DNA of 64,000 bases from Hirundichthys speculiger (Eukaryota > Chordata > Actinopteri > Beloniformes > Exocoetidae): positions 570,001 through 634,000 of the forward strand of contig JAGFBZ010000364.1 in the NCBI GenBank assembly GCA_018398805.1, given 5' to 3'. The position numbers were made by a program, and so were the translations under genes. Under the pieces are notes generated by a model. That model was not told where the DNA came from. It searched no databases and saw nothing but the letters and a program-made list of their open reading frames with translations. Of the stretch, positions 44,748 to 55,567 are shown piece by piece. The number at the start of each line of letters is the position of its first letter. Positions within the stretch are counted from its first letter, which is position 1.

Positions 44748-45586
44748 TTTGTGTCTGAAAAGTCTGAGTCTTTCAGTCAGAGATGAGGTCAGGAGCCACC
44801 TCACTCGTGATTGAAAGAAACGGGAGAAGCTCAGATGAAAGCAAAGCTCTCTTTTCTCCTTCCGCAGCAAACCAGTTTGTGTTGCTCTCGCGGCGAGAAC
44901 GCAAGTATTTAGGTCGGTCGGTGTAACGACAGCAGAGCCAGGGGTTGATCCTCACGCTGACATGTGACTGGGGAGGAGAGGAGGAAGGCCTTGACCTCAG
45001 ATCAGCTGCCTCTGTCTTCCTCTCATGCACAAAAAAGCCATATCCAAGCAAACCCTCCTTCCTCCCCCTTTTATTCCTGCTCAGGCACAAGTGACGAAGG
45101 ATCTGATCTCTGGTCGCCTCGCTGCGTGCCGACCCGTCCGCCACGTTCTGCAGAAACTTCAGGAATGTGTCATCAAAACACTGGAGATCTGTGAAGAGAA
45201 ACAAGGGAAAGACGGGAGTCAAAAATAAATTTTAAAAAAGGCTGGAAGAGACGAGGAGAGGAAAAGCACGGAGAGACAGCGGGGGCAGAAGGAAAGGGAG
45301 GGGGGTTGAAGGCACGGGGAGATTTACAACCTTCTCCTCAGAGCTGGAGGACATATGATGGAAAACACTCTGAAATTCCTCCCTGGTGTTTGCTCAGCAG
45401 GGTCTGACTGCCCCAAATTGTGTCCTTGAGTATGAGTCAGAGCAGAAAATCACCCTTGAAGACCATCAGCTTCTGTAACCGGTGATTTCAAAGCTTTTCT
45501 CTGTTATCAGTGACAAATCTTAAAGAGTACTTCCCAACACAAACACGCGGATCATCCGAGCAGTTCCCATTGTTATTTAACTCTTT
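44748..45586. other. 5' side of the cdc42ep-like gene, no other gene
   Basis: This probably holds leader sequence of the minus-strand gene. Several open frames on both strands near 44964-45228 have no family resemblance. No element ends were seen. Confidence 0.45.
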
Positions 45587-45601
45587 AAACATGAATTTTA
45601 C

Positions 45602-46116
45602 AGGTACTCGATACATGGTTCACTTGCAAAGTTTTATAAGACTTGGGGTCCATTTTTTGCATATGTTGAGGGATTGACTTTTACTGCTATTCCAGAGTAG
45701 CCAACCTGATTGTCGACTAACTGTATTTTTCCTGTATATTTTTGCTGTGTGAATTTGTAGCATACTGCAAATGTTTTTTACTTTTCTCTGTGAATATATT
45801 GCACTTTTATTTTGAAGTGGGTGACCAATTTTGTGTTTTATTCTACGTATATGTATATATATATATATATATTTTTTTTTTTTCTTATTTCAAAATTTTT
45901 ATTTTTTGTGTTTTTTGTTGTTGCTGTTTTTTTTGTTTGTTTTCTCTTTATTTATTTATTTTTATTTTTTTTATTTTAGTTATTTCCTATTTGACTCCAT
46001 GTTATTTTATTTTTTTACTGTTTTATAACTTGACATTTTATTTACTCTCGGAATGTCACCTTTTGACTTTGTTATGTCATGAAAAAATTAATAAACAAAT
46101 GTTTGAAAAAAAAAAA
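45602..46116 (+). mobile_element. 5'-truncated L1-type LINE insertion with poly-A and target duplication
   Basis: About 515 bp of T-rich 3'UTR-like sequence ends in AATTAATAAACAAATGTTTG plus a poly-A run. The sequence AAACATGAATTTTAC occurs at 45587-45601 immediately before it and again at 46117-46131 immediately after the poly-A. This long target duplication with poly-A is the mark of target-primed reverse transcription. No coding part is left. Confidence 0.8.
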
Positions 46117-46131
46117 AAACATGAATTTTAC

Positions 46132-47343
46132 GTAAAGATATGTCACAAAAAAGAAACCAGAAAGCAAAACACTTTTTACCCAACACTGAGGGAGCGATTA
46201 GTTTTTATTCTCTGATAAAATTTGAATCTTGTGACTCCTCGGACGTGAAAGCGTTTTGGGTGTACGTGTGCTCACGCTTTTAAAAAATTGAGAGAAATAC
46301 TTTTTAATGGAGCGTAAAAATCAATGTTACGGTTGTCTCGTGAACCTCGCTTCTGCGGCTGATAACTCAACGAACGATGTGTCACCTTCTGTGTGAATGT
46401 AAAGCTGTTCTGTGAGACTGCAAACTTGTAAAATGTTAAATATTTCTTAGGCAATCACAGACCATTTATTAGTTTGGTCTCATTTATGTGGCTGTTTACA
46501 AAAGGATTTCACAGGTCACTGGTTTGCACTTCAAGCATGTATATGAAGGACTAAAGTACCGACGCCCCCAGACGCCCCCAGCGCTTTCACAGCTACGTTC
46601 AGTCTGAAATGAGACCGATAACCAAAAGTAGTCGAGTAGCAAAATAGCAAAACAAAACAAAACAAAACAAAAAAACACTGTGCAGCATATAACACACCTC
46701 AACGTGTGTGTAAAATTTAAGGGTGGAAAAGTGTAACCTCCCACTCTAAAAAAAAATTGTTTAACAAAAAATTCAGTTCACTCATGATCATTATTTAATG
46801 TACCACAAGAGTACTTAAAATAAAGTGTATATTGGCAGTAACAGTTAAAAAAAACATATAACAGCTTAATCATGATCAGTTTTTGAGTTGAATTAAAACT
46901 CAATATCAAGTAGCAAAATAGAAGAAATAAAAATGAGGCCAATGTCCACGGTTCGTTTCCACTTGTGGGGTTTCCTGGGATTTTTTCAGGGGCCAGATCG
47001 TAGACGTGACCAGGAACGGCGCTGTTCGCTGATTGGCTACAGTGTGAGCGGGAGACAACGTCATCCAGCCGCCAAACGTCCGCTTCGCGTACGAGTCGTC
47101 CTTTGTCGTTCAGCGCCACCATTATGTACTACACAAACGGCAGACGGAAGCGCTGCAATCATCTTTAACTCCTCTGATATTTTTTGCGTTATTTCAGTTT
47201 TCAGTTTTTTTTTTTTTTTCAACTTTTTGCCGACGTCTTCTTCTTTTCTTATTTGGCGATTGACAAACGGTGAAAGCGTCGCGCTACCGCCGCTGTGCAG
47301 TTGGGAATGGTAGTTTCCATGCAACCTGCCATGTCACCGTAAA
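46132..47343. other. Intergenic stretch, nothing recognised
   Basis: No supportable gene or element. It includes a short CAAAA repeat near 46650-46672 and a 15-nt T run near 47206. Confidence 0.5.
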
Positions 47344-47796
47344 GAGCCGTGTTTACTCTTGCGGCAATGTGTCGCTTGTCACAGAGATGCCGCCGTCACT
47401 TTTGATTTATACTCGCGTGGTCTCCGCTATGTTATTCCACGCCACAACGCAAGATGGACAATCACGAACTAGCTAAACTTACTAAACTTATCTCTTGCGT
47501 TTTTCCACTTCCTCACCGTCTCGGCCGTATCCAGACCCACATTCATCACTATCTCCCTCCATGAATTACTAGAATATGTGCTGTCTTTGTAGTTTCAGAA
47601 CCAGAATCGTACAGATGTGGGTACTTCCTCATTTCTTCAATGACGCGGATGTAGAATTGACCAATCAGAGGCCTCCTTTCTCTCCTCTCTGCAACACTGT
47701 CTGTGTCGACCTACAATTTTGGGTAGGTGCACCGGAGTGTCAGCGTAGGGTGGGGGGGCATCAGATGACCTGACGTTGGAGTATAAATCAGGCTTT
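47344..47796. mobile_element. Harbinger-like repeat, copy 2 (uninterrupted)
   Basis: Starts GAGCCGTGTTTACTCTTGCGG and ends GTATAAATCAGGCT. It matches copy 1 at 8777-9955 over its whole length except for the nested insertion there. At the corresponding point it reads GCGGCAATGTGTCG without interruption. Non-coding. Confidence 0.7.
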
Positions 47797-47870
47797 AGTG
47801 GAGGCACGGCTGCTGACGGGACAGAGGAAGGGTTCTGCCCCGTTAAAGCTCCTAGTTTTACGCCGGAACC

Positions 47871-47985
47871 CCCGCCAGTGGAACCCCGCCAGTGGAACCC
47901 CCGCCAGTGGAACCCCCGCCAGTGGAACCCCCGCCAGTGGAACCCCCGCCAGTGGAACCCCCGCCAGTGGAACCCCCGCCTGGAA
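47871..47985. repeat. 15-bp tandem repeat, seven copies
   Basis: GCCAGTGGAACCCCC is repeated seven times (first spacing 14 bp, the rest 15 bp) and ends in a degenerate GCCTGGAATC. Because 15 is a multiple of three, repetitive open frames arise on both strands; they are not genes. The repeat begins about 75 bp after the end of the Harbinger-like copy. Confidence 0.95.
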
Positions 47986-48238
47986 TCGGGGGTCAAATTC
48001 AGGTTACAGTTGCACCAGTGGGCTTCACAGAAGATAAACACGAGCGATGTTATACAAAACTGGTATTTTTCTTTTATTTGAATGTGATATTTGGGGTAAT
48101 AATTGATGAAAAATTATTCTTGACTTGAAAAAAAGTTCAAGAATCAAAGCCACGGTACATTTGTGTCTTTGAATTGGACCAGCTATGAATCTAATCAGCT
48201 TTCACCTCCGTTGTTTTTGCTCTACTGTAAATCAGCAG

Positions 48239-48764
48239 GTCATTGCTCACATGGAGATCTATGAGACACGACCTGCACTATTAGCATGTCTGAGCTTTGC
48301 ATTGAAGTTGGCATTGCAATACTCATGTAGGATACAATCTGCTGTGGAGAGCAGCGAGGTTCGTTAAAAACCGTAAAATCCTTACACACCAGTTTGTGTT
48401 GTACCCAGAAGATGGATGGTTGACTTTGTCGTCACATCCACTGATTTATTGATGCCTTTTACTTACGAAGCCCTTCTGGGGCTGTCTTCTCTGTATTTGG
48501 AGACTGTGTTTGAACATGCACATTTAAATAAGCCGCTCCGTTTGCATGGAATGAGCTTTAAAACAGAACGAATTAAAGAAGCTGCAGTCACTGAAGAAAT
48601 CCAAAGCATTGTATGTGACTTTAAGGCAGACGGTAATCAAATGCATTTATATATTGCTTTTCTACTCTTGTTTGCAGCTCAAAGTGCTCCAGAGTTTGAT
48701 CCATGAACTGCAGAGATCTGATCAGACTGCTGCTCTACCTTCTGGGCCACAGCTGCCCTTTAAG
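48239..48764 (+). pseudogene. Unidentified coding-like block, probable exons, broken
   Basis: I do not recognise the protein. Three pieces look coding. Piece 1 (48239-48358, after CAGCAG) contains YETRPALLACLSFALKLAL. Piece 2 (to 48610) contains MPFTYEALLGLSSLYLETV and EEIQSI, and is followed by GTATGTGA, a strong donor. Piece 3 (48678-48764) contains LKVLQSLIHELQRSDQT, follows TTGTTTGCAG and precedes GTGTAT. Pieces 2 and 3 join in frame across a 67-nt intron. Pieces 1 and 2 do not join cleanly: any intron between them would be about 50 nt and shifts the frame, and direct read-through meets TAA codons at 48365 and 48374. The block is cut off by repeats downstream. A gene relic or part of a diverged gene are both possible. 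Confidence 0.4.
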
Positions 48765-48902
48765 GTGTATCTGGTTCATTCAGATCTATGCAGTTCACAT
48801 TAACTCCATTCATCCATTACCTACACCTGCCTCTCCCTAGTTAGGGTCACATGGTGTGCTGGAGCCTTTCCCAGCTCTCTTTGGGCAAAAGGCAAGGGTA
48901 CT

Positions 48903-49725
48903 AGAGGTCTTCACGGGTCCACTTTCATGGACCCGAACCCGAATCGACCCGTGAAAATTGGACCCGAAACCGACCCGACCTGAGCTATTATCAGAAGTAC
49001 GGGTCCCGAACCTGAATGGACCCAGAACTGACCCGACCCGAGTCTTTAGTTTCCGACCATGAACCGAACCGAGTTACCCGAATAGAACCGAGACAATCCA
49101 GCCCATAGTTGCTCATGTTACAGTTGTCTAGCAATAAAACTTGATTTTCTTAACTAAAGTTGTCTTCTTCTACCGGTTCAGTTGCTACATAGGTTACTTG
49201 ATGTAAACAACAATAAATACACGTCGTTATTTTCTTTGTGGATACAGATGCTATTGGTAGCAACTGCTAATGCTAATAGCCTACACCGGTCAGGACGTGT
49301 GGTGAATATGTTCTCTCATCCAGCGTTGTCATGTTGGTGATCCGTTGTTCTTTACAGCTGCCGGGCAAACCGCTAATAACACGCTAATAACACGCTACGG
49401 CAACACGATTGTTTCATGACAAACACACCACGTTAATGAATAATCATTTAACTGCCCCGAGTCCTGACATTAGCTAAACCAAACTATTTTTTGTTTACTT
49501 TTGCTTTTACCTTGGGTGGGGGGGTGGTGGGGGTTGGTGGGGGGGGCTGAGTGACCTGCCACCGCCATCTTTAACTCTCGGAAACGCGGACCCAGCCTGT
49601 CAGAGAGCACCGACCGGGTCCGAGACTAACTACCGATTCAGAACCCAAACCCGGAGTCACGCCTTGTGAACAAACCTGAGACCTGATTCGGGTCAGAACC
49701 TCGAGTGTTTGGGTTGTTCCGAGGC
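48903..49725. mobile_element. hAT-like non-autonomous element (GGTCTTCACGGGTC end)
   Basis: The left end AGAGGTCTTCACGGGTCC is followed by repeated GACCCGAACCCG-type text, mirrored on the right by GGGTCAGAACCTCGAG and GGGTTGTTCCGAGGC. The flanks TACTAGAG and TTCTAAAG are weak 8-bp target candidates. A G-rich run lies at about 49516-49548. No coding content. Confidence 0.5.
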
Positions 49726-49733
49726 TTCTAAAG

Positions 49734-49956
49734 CAGGGGTGTCAAACCGATCCGTAAAAAGGGCCGTGTGGCTGCAGGTTTTTGTTCCAACCAGCAGAAC
49801 CACAGCTGACTTGTTTCATTCAATCAACTGAACTGGTTCAGACCTTCAGTGAAGACAACTAGTTGATTGACTAAAACAAGTCGGCTGTGTTTCTGCTTGG
49901 TTGGAACAGAAACCTGCAGCCACACGGCCCTTTCCCGGATCAGTTTGACACCTGTG
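49734..49956. mobile_element. Palindromic hAT MITE
   Basis: The 223-bp element has arms that pair over nearly half its length: AGGGCCGTGTGGCTGCAGGT on the left equals the reverse complement of the right arm with few changes. Ends are CAGGGGTGTCAAAC and GTTTGACACCTGTG. The flanks TTCTAAAG (49726-49733) and CTCTAAAG (49957-49964) form an 8-bp target duplication with one change. Confidence 0.8.
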
Positions 49957-50130
49957 CTCTAAAGGGTACGTTGTGGACAGTCAGTCGGTCGCTGGGCGAC
50001 ATCTACAGATCAGTTACTCTGACATACATGGTCTTGGACTGTGGGTGGAAACCAGCAAACCGGAGAGAACCAACCCAAATATGGGAAAACCACCTGAACT
50101 CCACACAGAAGGGCCCGGCTGAGGTTCAGA

Positions 50131-52633
50131 GATAGTTATGCGTCAGTACCGTCAACAGTAATCCACCTCTCAGAGACAACAGATCCCAGGATGTTCTAGT
50201 CTGAGGTCAAATGTTTTAAGGAAATATTTCTCTTTCAAAAACTGGCAAAGTACTTTTGAAAAATTTCCCAGGTATTTGTTTCTGAGTGTTCATTGGCTCC
50301 CTCTTCATCATTTGTTCGGCAGGTTCGTCAGCTGGTTATTACACAAAGCCAGGAAACAAAGCTGACGGCGGGAACATCCCTGCTGCAAGCAGCTTTGTCG
50401 CCGTGGCGTCTGTGGGATGATGCATGCTGCACAATCATCGGCCTCCAGATAATCAGCACCAGTCACCGACCAAGACAGACTGGCCGACCTCTCCAGACGA
50501 GGAAGGGTGGCGTCAGATCGATCAAACCAGAGACGTTCAGAGTGCGTCTGCAGTAATCAGCTCAGCCGTGACTCACCACCATCTGATAAACGGGAGTCTC
50601 AAGTCGCTGCTTGTGTCCGACTGTCCTCCACATTCCTCTCGTCTCAGGAAATATCAATACCAGTTGGTGCCACAGTTCGGTCCAGACCCAGACAGACAGT
50701 AGCAGCGGTCACTGGATGAATCCTGAACTCTGAGAAGAGCTTAAAGACTTTCTGCCCATCCTCAAATACGGACAAACACTGAGTCTGCGTTGCAAAATGT
50801 TCCAGTTTTACAGTAGCAGATCGTGGAATGACGATTTTATATCTGCGTGTTGTTGGGGCAACACAGAATAATGACTATAAAGGCTTATAACACATGGAAG
50901 TCCATTTGAGTCCAGCTGCAAATGAAGTGAAACAAAGTGTCATAAAAAACAAACATCCGTCTCCTGGGTAAGACCCCCGTCCCCTCTTTCCACCACCAGC
51001 CCCCAACGTCCCCTGGTCGGTGGCTGCTGTGGACGTTTCCTCGGGCACAAGCGGCATTTTCAGGGCGGAGTGAGACGCTTAACTCCAGACGCTTCCAGGG
51101 GACAGTGAAGGCAGCATGATGTGAAGTCGGCTGGAGATAAACATGGAGAAGTGAGATAACTCTCCTCCTATCTGCGTCTGTGACGACACCGCCTCAGACT
51201 CCGCTGACCCCAAACAAAGTCACAAGGTCGTTTCACGCCAGATACTCTAATTTCACGCTCGTTCAAAAGCACCGATGACCTGATATAGATGTACAAACAT
51301 CTGGCTGGTGGTTCACGTCTGGTCCGTCAGGCATTTTACTATTTCACTCCTTGACCCGCCAAGCATGACCGGCTGTCGACCACAACTGAGAAACACAACG
51401 AAGCAGCGATTCTCTTCATCTGAAAAACATCTGAACCACATATGTAATTAAAAAAAAAAAAAGAAAGGCATCTTACACAACAGCTCAGTCAAAATTAAGC
51501 CCACAGAGAGAAGGAAAACATTCGCTGGCCAGCCCTCAGAACACAATCAGCAGTAATGTTTCTACATCACATGTGCTCACAAGTTCCTGCAGCTGCATGA
51601 GCAAACCATCACGTCTGACGGAGGGACAGCCTGCAGCTGAAACACACTGCAGCAAATACAGACCCAAGTAATAATTCCAGCGGGGACGAGGACGACTGAG
51701 CTGGTTCAGGAGAGCTGCAACCACCTCTGAAGACACACTGAAGCAAAGAGCCTGTTTAATAAAAGCTTAATTTCAGCTATTCCCTCGTGATGAAGCTGCC
51801 ACCTCCCAACACAGAGAAACAACCGCAGCACATTCACAACGTTGTTTTTCTTTTGCTCTTGTGTGAAGGAGACAATATTCTGAGGCAGAGGAGCGTTTCT
51901 GGGCAGGAGGCTGAACTGGATCTGAGGAGGTCGTAAACCCTGATTGAATTTTCAGCTGAGAGGAGAATGACAACAGAGGAGTCGTTTCTAACGTATCACA
52001 GCTGAATAGGATTTAGACATAATTAGTTATAGCTACGTTAAATCACAGAGGCTTTAGTCAATTACAAAATCAGTTGCTTTTTGATTACATCAGTGCCAGA
52101 ACGTTACATAAATCGAACCTCCAAAAGAAAAGAAAAATCTGAGTGGAAAGAGTCTTTGGTCAATGGAAACATTCAACCATCAAACTTTATCTTCTGTCTT
52201 TCTTTTATTACTGTTTTATTATGTCACACACAGAAAGACACACATGTGCCCAACACAGAGCCTTGCAGGCTTTCATCATATTATGTCATTCTCACTGACA
52301 CTTAACAATAAATTAAACTGACCTCAGTCCTGAGTCTCAACAATCCAGCATCCAGTGTGATGAAAAGAAAAGTAAAAGCCCCCCTGATCACACCAGATTA
52401 GTTGTCATAAGGTGGTGCTGGGGGTGGGGGGATGGGGGGCGTTTCTGACGGCGCAGCCCGCGTTTGTTCACCTCTTGCGTCACCTTCCGCGGAGGCTAAA
52501 ACCCGGCGGACGCTGTCGATGATGCAATCAGCCGCAGACGAGGCTGATCTGACATCTGTTTCTGCTCTCAGGCTCCATTTGTTTCCGCTGAAACGAGCCG
52601 GAGAGCCACCCGTGAGTCCTGTCATCATCTGGG

Positions 52634-52664
<31 letters not shown>

Positions 52665-54331
52665 AGAAAAGAAAAGAAAAAAAAAAACAGACAAGTGAGC
52701 ACCTCTCCTTTCTCTGGTGTTCATCCTCCCCAGACTCGTGCGTAATTACGCACAGCAGGCGACTGTTGACAAAAATAAGTATTTGTCCCGTCTTCTAATC
52801 CCTTTGTTTTTATCATTAGAGTAAAGCTGATTTCAGTCGTGTTGTGCCTGTTTTCTACACGGAGGTTTGCTCATAACACGCCTCATTTATGACAGACTGG
52901 TTACTGGTGTGATGACTGTATTTCAGTTGTTCCCCTTGTTCCAGTCTGCTAACTAACTAACTACCAGTAAAGACGTGATATCACACAAAACTCCCACAGA
53001 TGTGATGTGATGTCAGGTGAGACTCATCTGGTGTTGCAAAATGGGTTTTTACCAGACTCGGAAAGACTTTTGGGTTTCTTCCTCCTTATTTTAACGTTAT
53101 TTTATCCTCTCTAGCTTCAGTTTCTTAATCCGGGGAGTTTAATTCATAAGAAAAAACCTGCCTCGAACAGCTGGCTAAGATTAGAGACAAAAGGATGAGT
53201 TGTTGAGAAATAAAGTGGATCAGTGACTCACTGAGTCTCCCACCATGAGTGTTGCGTAACCGCAGCAGGTCTTCAAACGTCCTCCTGAAGACTCCCTGAC
53301 TGGTTTCAGTGGGACAAACCCACCAGTCTTCATCCACACTGTCACATAAACGCAAATAAATCAGCTCAAGGCGCGATCAGCTCTTGTTGGATGTGGTCTT
53401 TAACAAATATGACTCATGTTACTGGATGACTTTAACATGGAGCAACGTCTCTCCTCCGCCAGTTTACTCATAAACTGTGTCTGGAGAACTTAATCTCCTT
53501 AAAAATAAAAATAAAAAAACAGATCATCACAGCCCAGATGGGCGGAGGTTGTCCATTATAGTCTGAACTGTCCTGACTGATGGGCAAAGCAGACCTGCAG
53601 TTTTATGTGTTCTAAAGGAAGCGCCACCAGAAATAACTCTTACTCTAAAAATGTGACATTTACAGCCTGAAATGACCAAGAAAGGCTCGTTAAAGTCTAA
53701 GGTTGCGGTCCAGTCTGCAGAATATGGAACAGGAAAAGAAAAAAGTGTGTATTGGGGGGTTTTATTGTCCCTCAGCACAACAAACTGCGCACGTTACGCA
53801 CGTTCAAATCAAAGGGAGTGTCACACGCACGCAAACACACAGCGCACAGCGAGCTTTATGTTGACAAATAAAATGCTAAAACAAAACAAAACAAAACAAA
53901 ACAAATAAAATTTTGTTTCCTTTATAATGGGACAGAATGAGCCAATTCAGCAGCTACCAACCAGCATCTCAAACCATATAAAGTATCACAAAACAACCCG
54001 AAAATAAAAGTTATCTCGGCGATATTTACCTACAAAATCATCCCTCGTTCCTCATTCTCCTGGAGGTGAAAGCGATGTCGTTTTAGTCGTAAAAGTCCAC
54101 CGATATGGAGCTTCCAGGAGGGAGAGTAAACCTCTTACTGGCGGGTTATTACTGTCTGTGGAGGCTCTGGAGGGAGAAAGTTAAGGAGGATCAGCTCCTC
54201 AGCGGACAGAGACCGCAGACGCACTGGAGCGGACTTCCGCTTTGTGGTTTTCACAATAAGATGCTGATCTGTGAAGGTTAGGTTTTTTTGACTGGGGAAC
54301 CAGTTATTATTAGAAGGAGGGGTGGGAAAGG

Positions 54332-54333
<2 letters not shown>
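50131..54333. other. Intergenic stretch, no gene supported
   Basis: No gene can be supported. A short CpG-richer patch at about 52436-52620 (for example GACGGCGCAGCCCGCG) could be regulatory. C20 lies at 52635-52654 followed by an A-rich run. Open frames such as 51536-51736 (minus) and 53125-53355 (minus) look protein-like in places but have no recognisable family and no splice support. Confidence 0.45.

Positions 54334-54363
<30 letters not shown>
54334..54363. repeat. 30-nt G homopolymer
   Basis: An uninterrupted run of G from 54334 to 54363. The true length is uncertain because such runs are hard to sequence. Confidence 0.9.
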
Positions 54364-54364
<1 letters not shown>

Positions 54365-54476
54365 GTGTGTTTTCACACACAGTGAACTGAACTCAGTCCT
54401 CCTGCTTGTTTCTACTTGCCATCCATAAATCAGTATGAGTCATTCTACCAAATGGGTGCCATTTGTGACCCCAGGA

Positions 54477-54482
54477 TATGTA

Positions 54483-54549
<67 letters not shown>
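54477..54549. repeat. TA microsatellite
   Basis: Alternating TA over about 70 nt with one or two G interruptions at the edges. Confidence 0.95.
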
Positions 54550-54552
<3 letters not shown>

Positions 54553-54758
54553 TCAAAATTTACAGGAAAATACATTTTATCACTAAGCAAAGTGTCCTGC
54601 ACAATTGTGCAATGGCAAATTCAAAATACATTCTTTAAAGTATTTATTAAAAACCATCTAAAATACTGAAAAAATTGAAACCTGTCCTCACTCTTAGACA
54701 CTACACTCTACAGTGTAATGCAATAATTCAAATATCATATCATATATGCTCTGAATAT

Positions 54759-54850
54759 CCATCCATCCATCCATTATCTACGCCCGTTTAATCCTCTGCA
54801 GGGTCTCTGGGATCTGCTGGAGCCTGACCACTAAGCCACCGTGCTGCCCC
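54759..54850 (-). repeat. 92-bp LINE-tail insertion with 11-bp target duplication
   Basis: CCATCCATCCATCCATTATCT followed by a diverged tail is flanked by GCTCTGAATAT on both sides (54748-54758 and 54851-54861). The ATCC-repeat end indicates a 3' end on the minus strand. The body resembles the LINE tail at 48816. Confidence 0.7.
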
Positions 54851-54861
54851 GCTCTGAATAT

Positions 54862-55445
54862 ATTTTCTTTAATTAAAGATAAGTTAAAATGCACATTTTA
54901 GTCAGGTCCTCAGGTTTTCACTCAGTGCTGTTACCCCCCCCCCCCCCACCCCCCCCCACTCCCGAAAGATCTCGAACATTCCTTTGGTCCCAAAGGAATG
55001 TTAATTCTGTTAATTCTGTTAACCCTAATTAAACATTACTGCGGCACATGTGACCAAAGTTCCATCATTTAGATCCTCTGAAGGCCATGAGAAGTACCAA
55101 AAGTAACTTTTCTCTTTTTGTTGTCTGATAATTTCATGATTTTTGAAACAGTGACTAACAAGGTAAATCTTAACTTACTGTCCTGTTACGTGAATTATTT
55201 TTCATGTTATTTGTTTACTTAAGAAATTTGCATTTTTTTTGAATCAGTAGAATTTTCTCTGTATCCTCAAGTTATTAGCAGGAATGCTATGTTGCTATAT
55301 TTTAAGCATTTCAGTCCTGTTACTTTCACTGCTGTTACTCATATACTTTTTTCCATGCTTTTTACAATGGCATGAGTTCTGCTAACAGGAGAGAGAATAA
55401 TGTAACTGTTATCTGCTTAAACTTGTGAAAAATAAAGTAGCCTGA
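54862..55445. other. Intergenic stretch, nothing recognised
   Basis: AT-rich DNA with C14 at 54934-54947 and a second C run after one A. No gene or element was identified. Confidence 0.5.
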
Positions 55446-55564
55446 AGGCTGATTTATGCTTCTCCGTTACAGCTACAACACATCGGCTACACATGGCCAC
55501 CACGCCATGTCAGACTGATGCGGAAGCTAAGATGTAGCTTTGACACAGAAGTGTAAATCAGCCT
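55446..55564. mobile_element. Short Harbinger-type MITE, 119 bp
   Basis: The ends AGGCTGATTTATGCTTCT and AGAAGTGTAAATCAGCCT are inverted over about 17 bp. The element is flanked by TGA on both sides (55443-55445 and 55565-55567), a 3-bp target duplication consistent with PIF/Harbinger. Non-coding. Confidence 0.75.
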
Positions 55565-55567
55565 TGA

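Larger units (their letters stand above)
48816..50130. repeat. LINE 3'-region repeat split by two hAT-like insertions
   Basis: The left part (about 48816-48900, CATCCATTACCTACACCTG and CCTAGTTAGGGTCACATGG) and the right part (about 49968-50130, GGTCTTGGACTGTGGGTGGA and AACTCCACACAGAAGG) are parts of one common fish LINE tail, known from memory to be contiguous elsewhere. Between them lie the elements at about 48903-49725 and 49734-49956. Confidence 0.5.

Noticed and set aside
45742..46215. 157-codon Phe/Tyr-rich frame
   Set aside because: Translation of the T-rich tail of a truncated LINE insertion.
47776..48128. Proline-rich open frames (VEPPPVEPPP) on +, WRGFH-like on -
   Set aside because: Translations of the 15-bp tandem repeat at 47871-47985; no start context, splice support or conservation signal.
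51536..51973. Two minus-strand frames with protein-like stretches (SSEVVAALLNQLSRP)
   Set aside because: No recognisable family, no consistent acceptor/donor pairs and no in-frame joining between them; too weak to annotate.
54435..54669. YIYIYI-type frames
   Set aside because: Translation of the TA microsatellite.
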